From contig CALBHM010000021.1 in NCBI GenBank assembly GCA_937892835.1, forward strand, positions 1 through 7,745: a DNA stretch of 7,745 bases, in the 5' to 3' direction. Made by a program: the position numbers and the translations under genes. The DNA is from an uncultured Ruminococcus sp. (GTDB lineage: Bacteria > Bacillota > Clostridia > Oscillospirales > Acutalibacteraceae). The notes under the pieces are model-generated. The model did not search any database. It was not told the DNA's origin and saw only the letters and a list, made by a program, of their open reading frames with translations. Shown here piece by piece: positions 1 to 3,927 of this stretch (within the stretch, counting starts at the first letter, position 1; each line of letters begins with the position of its first letter).

Positions 1-471
1 ATCTCTTATCTCAACGTTAACTATAATATCGGGATTATGAACGTCAACTGTAAGATTAGGAAATGCATCAAGAATTTTTTCGCCAACCGTCATGCATATA
101 GCAGGGGAGTTGAGCGGAAACTTTTTATCGGAACGTTTTGCGTTGACCTTGAAGGTCTTTGCAAACATCAGATCGTCTCTGAGGTATTCGCAGGCGGCGG
201 GAATTATAACGTCCATGTCCTTTTCAACGGCCGCACAACGGGAAATTCCCGCAATTCCGAATATCATTTTGATCCTTCTGAATGCCTCGTCCAAATCAAC
301 GTTTTCGTCAATCGGTTCAACAATTATGGTTGACTGTGACGAAACATATCTGATTTTTCCGAGATCGTGAAGTCTAAACTTCATATTTTTAATAAGCTGA
401 TTTTCAAATGTGTGTCGGTTGAGACCCTTGAGGGCAAGCTCACCGTTTTTCAGCAAAATAATTTCTTTCAT
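1..471 (-). CDS. thiI: ThiI, tRNA 4-thiouridine synthetase (N-terminal part, cut by window edge)
   Basis: ThiI transfers persulfide sulfur to uridine 8 of tRNA (s4U) in the cytosol and in many bacteria also feeds thiamine thiazole synthesis. I translated 157 codons reading leftward from the ATG at 469-471; the frame is open to position 1, so the THUMP end and the whole PP-loop ATPase domain are outside the window. The start MKEIILLKNGELALKGLNR (residues 1-19) is the family's N-terminal signature. Residues 107-157, with FKVNAKRSDKKFPL near 107-120 and a VDVHNPD block at 142-148, match the core of the THUMP RNA-binding domain. A GAGG ribosome binding site sits about 7 nt upstream of the ATG. 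The gene lies 39 nt downstream of a cysteine desulfurase on the same strand, the usual sulfur donor pairing, so they are probably cotranscribed. Whether a C-terminal rhodanese domain exists cannot be seen here. Confidence 0.93.
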   Translation of the reverse strand, partial: MKEIILLKNGELALKGLNRHTFENQLIKNMKFRLHDLGKIRYVSSQSTIIVEPIDENVDLDEAFRRIKMIFGIAGISRCAAVEKDMDVIIPAACEYLRDDLMFAKTFKVNAKRSDKKFPLNSPAICMTVGEKILDAFPNLTVDVHNPDIIVNVEIRD

Positions 472-510
472 TTTAAAACCTCATTGCTTTCGGCAACCGT
501 TTCGGCTGCT

Positions 511-1638
511 TTACTTCAATCTCCTCATTGTTTGACGTGCCGACGAAATTCCGCCGATCAGCATATCGATTTCCTCCTTGGTAGTGAAAACGGAGGTGCT
601 GATTCTCAGCGCAGTGCTTATAACATCCTCGCTCAGATTCATAGCCTTGAGAACACGGCTCTTATGTCCCTTTGAACAGGCCGAGCCGCTCGAAATATAA
701 ATTCCCATACCGGAAAGGTAGTTCAGCATGACCTCTGACGGGATTCCCTCAACGGAAATGTTCGTTATATAGGGGAGTGCGTTTTCCGGCGAATTGATCC
801 TGACACCCTCGATCGTCCCGAGCTTTGAAACCATATAATCTCTCAGCTCGGTTGCGTATTTGAGACTCTGTGCATAATCGGGAATTGCCGCAGCGGCGGC
901 ACCGAAGCCCGCAATGGCCGGAACCGGCTCTGTACCGGGTCTGATTTTGCTTTCCTGCAAGCCTCCATAGGTGTGCTGAATTAGCCTTGTACCTTTTTTT
1001 ACAAAGAGAGCTCCGGCACCCTTGGGGCCGTGTATTTTATGGGAGCTGATCGACATAAGGTCAACACCCATGTTATACGGCTTCAGCCTGATCTTGCCGA
1101 ATGCCTGAACAGCATCGCAGTGAATCAGTGCATTTGCACCCGAGTGAACAACGGCACGCTTTGCAAATTCGACAGGTTGAATCGAACCGACCTCGTTGTT
1201 GACATACATCATACTGATAAGAACAACGGACGGATTCGTGGCTGCGTAAAGCTGTCTTTCGTCAATTACGCCTCTTTCGTTTACTCGCAGCCGAACGACG
1301 TCATAGCCTTGATTTTCAAGAGCCTTGACCTCAATGCTTGAATGCTCTATTGATGTGGTTATTATACGACTGCCGCGTCTTTTCTGGGCATTTGCCGCAC
1401 CGAAAACGGCTATATTGTTGCTTTCTGTTCCGCCCGAGGTGAAATAAATCTCATCAGTTTCGCAGGAGAGTGCCTTGGCAATGTTTCTCCTTGATTCCTC
1501 GAGCAGCTCGGATGCGGCTATGCCTTTGGCGTGAAGCGATGAGGGATTGCCCCAACAGGTTTTCAGCGCATAATTCATCTTGTCGACAGCCTCTTTACAA
1601 GGCTGCGTCGTTGCGCTGTTATCCAAATAAGCTTCCAT
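511..1638 (-). CDS. Cysteine desulfurase (NifS/IscS family, class-V aminotransferase fold), probable sulfur donor for ThiI
   Basis: This PLP enzyme converts L-cysteine to alanine and holds the sulfur as a persulfide for transfer to acceptors. The 375-residue length is normal for the family. Visible landmarks are the N-terminal YLDNSATT (4-11), the SGGTESNN cofactor-phosphate loop (68-75), the ring-stacking His in EHSS (His99), DAVQ contacting PLP (Asp175 and Gln178), the Schiff-base lysine in SSHK (Lys201), and RPGTEP (233-238) in place of the common RSGTEN. The catalytic cysteine is Cys321 in SSGSACSKG, on a mobile loop. The ATG at 1636-1638 has a good GGAGG site 8 nt upstream. Because thiI follows on the same strand, the gene most resembles the dedicated ThiI partner known as NifZ in Bacillus subtilis rather than the Fe-S-cluster SufS or IscS; this assignment is an inference from context. 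The promoter at 1682-1710 probably drives both genes. Confidence 0.93.
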   Translation of the reverse strand: MEAYLDNSATTQPCKEAVDKMNYALKTCWGNPSSLHAKGIAASELLEESRRNIAKALSCETDEIYFTSGGTESNNIAVFGAANAQKRRGSRIITTSIEHSSIEVKALENQGYDVVRLRVNERGVIDERQLYAATNPSVVLISMMYVNNEVGSIQPVEFAKRAVVHSGANALIHCDAVQAFGKIRLKPYNMGVDLMSISSHKIHGPKGAGALFVKKGTRLIQHTYGGLQESKIRPGTEPVPAIAGFGAAAAAIPDYAQSLKYATELRDYMVSKLGTIEGVRINSPENALPYITNISVEGIPSEVMLNYLSGMGIYISSGSACSKGHKSRVLKAMNLSEDVISTALRISTSVFTTKEEIDMLIGGISSARQTMRRLK

Positions 1639-1681
1639 AGTCCATACCTCCGGGCAACATTAAACCATTATTAACTTTTAT

Positions 1682-1710
1682 ATTATACATCATCATTCAT
1701 CCACTTTCAA
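1682..1710 (-). promoter_or_regulatory. SigA-type promoter for the desulfurase-thiI operon
   Basis: Read on the minus strand, a -35 box TTGAAA (1705-1710, five of six consensus bases) is separated by exactly 17 nt from a perfect -10 box TATAAT (1682-1687). Transcription would start near 1675, giving a leader of roughly 37 nt before the desulfurase ATG, with the GGAGG site inside it. The match is close and it is correctly placed, but no experiment supports it. Confidence 0.75.
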
Positions 1711-1881
1711 TATTTTTATTACATTTAATAATGAACATTTTTTTAATTTTAATAAATATATGGTGTATATTCTACGTCCTATACTATATCTTATGCACAA
1801 ATTCTCCTTTGGACAACACAAACGACAATTTTCTAATTGAGAATTCTAATCAAAATATTGCTGCTTATATTCAGATTTTAG

Positions 1882-1910
1882 TTGATTTTCGTTCATTTAT
1901 ATGTTAATAT
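1882..1910 (+). promoter_or_regulatory. Probable extended -10 promoter for the Wzz-like/kinase pair
   Basis: TTGATT (1882-1887) lies 17 nt before TAATAT (1905-1910). The -10 box matches only four of six consensus positions but is preceded by TGT (1902-1904), an extended -10 element that commonly compensates. The start of transcription would be near 1917, about 48 nt before the ATG at 1965. AT-rich DNA produces such matches by chance, so confidence is moderate. Confidence 0.5.
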
Positions 1911-1964
1911 GAAATAGTATTTTTTGGGGTTTAATGCAGTTTATCCGGAGGAAGAAGTATCATT

Positions 1965-2759
1965 ATGAATGAAAGAAGAAATAATAAAGATTACGACAGT
2001 GAGAATTTTATTAATGTTTTCGCCGTTTTCAAGCTTGTTTTAAAAAGATTTTATCTGATAGTCATTTCCGGACTGATTATGGCAATAGCCGTATTTTTGA
2101 TTGTATCAATATTTGTCAGTCCAACATATGAATGTCGCACAACATTTTATGTTTATAACTATTCCAATTCAAGTTCGATCAACAACAGTGATGTTCAGGC
2201 TGCCAAAAGTCTGGCCGTAACGTATTCGAAAATTCTTAAAAACAACGCTGTTCTTGATGCAATTGTTAAAGACGTATCCGACACCCACGGCTACTCACGA
2301 AAAGAGCTTAGGGACACTATCATCGTTTCCGATGTTCAGGACTCGCAACTTATCGAAATTGCCGTCAGAACAAAGAATGCGGATCTCTCATATGAAATTG
2401 CAAATTCCGTTGTAAAAAATGCTCCGAAGGAGATCCTGAGAATCGCAAAGGTCGGTTCTGTTGAAGCCGTTAACCAGCCGGAGTATTCAAACAAAAAAAC
2501 CTCGCCGAAAACACTTTATGACGCAGTGCTCGGTTTTATCGGCGGAATGATTATTTCTTTCGGAATTCTCTGTTTAAAATTCTTTTCCGATGCAACTATC
2601 TATACCGGTGAAGATGTTGAAAAAACGGTTGGCGAATCGGTGCTCGGTCAAATTCCGGAAATCAAAAACGTACAGAAAAACAAAATGTGGACTTTAAAGA
2701 AAGCCGGTGTAATCAGCTATGAAGATAAAATCTCAAAAAGCGGAACCTTCTCAGAATAA
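1965..2759 (+). CDS. Wzz/CapA-type polysaccharide co-polymerase (chain-length determinant, kinase modulator)
   Basis: Proteins of this family sit in the cytoplasmic membrane, set the chain length of exported polysaccharide, and activate a partner tyrosine autokinase through their C-terminal cytoplasmic tail. The 264 residues show the family plan: a short cytoplasmic N-terminus, membrane helix 1 at about 30-52, an extracytoplasmic domain at about 53-184, and membrane helix 2 at about 185-206. Just before helix 2 is a proline-containing stretch with QPEYSNKKTSPKTL (171-184), as expected in Wzz domains. A roughly 58-residue cytoplasmic tail follows. The ATG at 1965 is preceded by GGAGG at 1947-1951, a rather long 13-nt gap; no better in-frame start is present. 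Its last 41 nt overlap the kinase gene. In Gram-positive bacteria the modulator and kinase are typically separate proteins, as here; Proteobacterial homologues are fused. Which polymer it controls cannot be told from the window. Confidence 0.87.
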   Translation: MNERRNNKDYDSENFINVFAVFKLVLKRFYLIVISGLIMAIAVFLIVSIFVSPTYECRTTFYVYNYSNSSSINNSDVQAAKSLAVTYSKILKNNAVLDAIVKDVSDTHGYSRKELRDTIIVSDVQDSQLIEIAVRTKNADLSYEIANSVVKNAPKEILRIAKVGSVEAVNQPEYSNKKTSPKTLYDAVLGFIGGMIISFGILCLKFFSDATIYTGEDVEKTVGESVLGQIPEIKNVQKNKMWTLKKAGVISYEDKISKSGTFSE

Positions 2760-3444
2760 TAACAGCAGCTATTTTCTTCTTAACCCGGGTTCACCTGCGG
2801 AAATTAAAGATTCTTATATAAAACTCAGAACCAATTTAATGTTCTGCACAAAAAAAGACTCGGAAGAGAGCTGCAAGGTTTTTGCGGTTTCGGCTGCCAA
2901 TAAAGCGGAGGGTAAGAGCGTAACAGCGGCTAATATAGCAATCAGCTTTGCAATGCTCGGTAAAAAAACCATCCTTATTGACGCCGATATGCGCTCCTCA
3001 TCTCAAAGAAAGCTTTGGAAAAACAGATCGCAGGCCGGTTTGTGCGACTTCCTTGCCAAGGTTATGCCGCTTGAAATTTACTCTGTCGACGAGATTCCTT
3101 TGTCTATCGTCTTTACAGGAACTCTTCCTTATAATCCGGCCGAACTCGTTTCAACGAAAAAAATGAAGGATTTTGTCAAGGAATGTGCCGAACACTATGA
3201 ATATGTTATCATCGACACCCCGTCTTTTAACGCATATGCCGATGCTCAGATAATTTCAACATATGTCGACGGAGTTATCCTTGTATCTAAATCGGGTTCT
3301 ACACCAGCAAAGGATTTGAACGAAGCGATCGACACCTTGTATCATTCAAACGGAAATTTGAGCGGAATTATTATCAATAACATCAAGGAAAAAAGCTCAT
3401 CTTTCTTCAGCCTTAAAAATATGAAATTTGAATATAACCGATAA
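2719..3444 (+). CDS. CpsD/CapB-type bacterial tyrosine kinase (BY-kinase), poor in C-terminal tyrosines
   Basis: BY-kinases are cytosolic P-loop ATPases related to MinD that autophosphorylate a C-terminal tyrosine cluster and cycle with a Wzz-type membrane partner to control polysaccharide export. The 241-residue length is normal. The conserved EIKDSYIKLRTNLMF (28-42) precedes a Walker A region SAANKAEGKS (58-67, with Lys66). Walker A' is ILIDADMR (85-92, Asp88 and Asp90) and Walker B is YVIIDTPS (162-169, Asp166). The usual tail of several closely spaced tyrosines is absent: after residue 200 only Tyr208 and Tyr239 occur, and the protein ends FEYNR. The ATG at 2719 lies 41 nt inside the preceding gene with no clear Shine-Dalgarno sequence. 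The next in-frame ATG (residue 41) would cut into the conserved region, so this start is preferred and translational coupling is likely. A terminator follows at 3479-3520. Confidence 0.87.
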   Translation: MKIKSQKAEPSQNNNSSYFLLNPGSPAEIKDSYIKLRTNLMFCTKKDSEESCKVFAVSAANKAEGKSVTAANIAISFAMLGKKTILIDADMRSSSQRKLWKNRSQAGLCDFLAKVMPLEIYSVDEIPLSIVFTGTLPYNPAELVSTKKMKDFVKECAEHYEYVIIDTPSFNAYADAQIISTYVDGVILVSKSGSTPAKDLNEAIDTLYHSNGNLSGIIINNIKEKSSSFFSLKNMKFEYNR

Positions 3445-3478
3445 TTCGTTTTTGAGATATCTGAATATTAAATATTAC

Positions 3479-3520
3479 ACTGTAATTTATAATAAATGTA
3501 TAAATTACAGTTGTTTTTTT
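3479..3520 (+). terminator. Rho-independent terminator after the kinase gene (AT-rich perfect stem)
   Basis: A perfect 13-bp stem, ACTGTAATTTATA (3479-3491) against TATAAATTACAGT (3499-3511), encloses a 7-nt loop and is followed by TG and seven T residues (3514-3520). Its position 34 nt after the kinase stop codon fits the end of the two-gene transcript. The stem is unusual in having only two G-C pairs, so it may be weaker than typical terminators. Confidence 0.8.
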
Positions 3521-3555
3521 ATTGAAATTTATAAATTTATTAAATCAGCAAGCCC

Positions 3556-3583
3556 TTGACAAAAAGAATAAAAGTGATATACT
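3556..3583 (+). promoter_or_regulatory. Strong extended -10 promoter of the metal-ATPase operon
   Basis: A perfect -35 box TTGACA (3556-3561) is followed after 16 nt by TATACT (3578-3583), a five-of-six match to the -10 consensus. TGA immediately upstream (3575-3577) forms an extended -10 element. Transcription would begin near 3590, leaving a leader of about 80 nt that contains two inverted repeats before the start codon at 3671. A promoter this close to consensus would be expected to need a repressor, which fits the inverted repeat at the start site. Confidence 0.8.
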
Positions 3584-3585
3584 AA

Positions 3586-3614
3586 TTTACAGGTTAGATA
3601 GACTAACCGTTAAA
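3586..3614. promoter_or_regulatory. Inverted repeat at the transcription start: candidate metalloregulator operator
   Basis: Two 12-nt arms, TTTACAGGTTAG (3586-3597) and CTAACCGTTAAA (3603-3614), are inverted repeats with 10 of 12 positions matching and a 5-nt spacer. The inner six pairs, GGTTAG/CTAACC, are perfect. The element begins 2 nt after the -10 box and covers the predicted start site, a classic repressor position. The half-site AGGTTAG resembles that of DtxR/IdeR-family iron and manganese regulators, but those boxes have a 1-nt centre rather than 5, so the regulator is unassigned. In RNA the inner arms could instead form a small hairpin at the 5' end of the transcript. Confidence 0.55.
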
Positions 3615-3653
3615 TTTTAAGCTTCAATTAGCCGGAGCTAATTGGGAATTTAA
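3610..3653 (+). promoter_or_regulatory. Hairpin in the leader just upstream of the ribosome binding site
   Basis: CAATTAGC (3625-3632) and GCTAATTG (3637-3644) form a perfect 8-bp stem with a CGGA tetraloop. Two G-U pairs can extend it (3623-3624 with 3645-3646). After a one-sided internal loop, an outer 7-bp AU stem TTAAATT/AATTTAA (3610-3616 with 3647-3653) closes it. The GGAGG site begins at 3658, only 5 nt later, so the structure could affect translation. It has no U-tract, so it is not a terminator. I recognise no known riboswitch class in it. Confidence 0.5.
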
Positions 3654-3670
3654 ACACGGAGGTTTTGAAA

Positions 3671-3925
3671 ATGATTGATTTTAAAAAATTGGGCATTTTT
3701 GCCGGCGGTGTACTTTTCGGGACGGCAGGCCTCAAAATTCTTTCGAGTAAGGATGCAAAAAAAGCATATACTCACACTACGGCGGCTGTACTCAGAGCCA
3801 AGGATTGTGTGATGTCAACTGCTACCAATATTAAAGAAAATGCCGAAGATATTCTCGCCGACGCTAAGGATATCAACGATCAGCGTATCGCAGAGGATGC
3901 AGAGGTTATAGAGGACGCTGAGTAA
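3671..3925 (+). CDS. Small membrane-anchored protein with acidic tail (DUF6110-like), upstream of a metal ATPase
   Basis: The function is unknown. The 84-residue product starts MIDFKKLGIFAGGVLFGTAG, with one glycine-rich hydrophobic segment at about 7-24. This is followed by SSKDAKKAYTHTTAAVLRAKDCVM (25-48, the most distinctive part) and a highly acidic helix-prone tail: 12 of the last 29 residues are Asp or Glu. From memory this matches the family called DUF6110, small Bacillota proteins often next to heavy-metal P-type ATPases; I could not search for it. I chose the ATG at 3671 because GGAGG (3658-3662) lies 8 nt upstream; an in-frame TTG at 3665 is too close to that site. The ATPase gene starts 2 nt after the stop codon, so the two are almost certainly cotranslated. 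An accessory, regulatory or metal-handling role for the ATPase is an inference from this context. Cys46 and His35 are its only Cys and His. Confidence 0.82.
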   Translation: MIDFKKLGIFAGGVLFGTAGLKILSSKDAKKAYTHTTAAVLRAKDCVMSTATNIKENAEDILADAKDINDQRIAEDAEVIEDAE

Positions 3926-3927
3926 TT

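Larger units (their letters stand above)
1639..1964. other. Divergent AT-rich intergenic region with two outward promoters
   Basis: This 326-nt gap separates the leftward desulfurase-thiI operon from the rightward polysaccharide-regulation pair. It is visibly richer in A and T than the genes on either side. It contains a leftward promoter at 1682-1710, a rightward promoter at 1882-1910, and the two ribosome binding sites next to the start codons. Between the promoters (1711-1881) I find no open frame of note and no RNA gene. The one thing visible is a 7-nt direct repeat, TTCTAAT, at 1831-1837 and 1844-1850, which could be chance in such AT-rich DNA. Confidence 0.7.

Noticed and set aside
37..675. 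Plus-strand open frames of about 90-100 codons at 37-333, 92-370 and 367-675
   Set aside because: They are antisense to thiI and the end of the desulfurase gene, both of which are clearly recognised on the minus strand. No family resemblance was seen.
3592..3608. Canonical DtxR/IdeR box
   Set aside because: The half-sites are similar, but the spacer is 5 nt instead of 1, so I do not call it a DtxR box; it is reported as an unassigned operator candidate.
3665..3670. TTG at 3665 as the start of the small DUF6110-like protein
   Set aside because: It would lie only 2 nt after GGAGG (3658-3662), too close for initiation. The ATG at 3671 has ideal 8-nt spacing and gives the expected family N-terminus.
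3590..3670. Known yybP-ykoY manganese riboswitch in the ATPase leader
   Set aside because: The leader is short and I do not see that class's conserved three-way junction or its characteristic loop sequences. The hairpins are simple stems.
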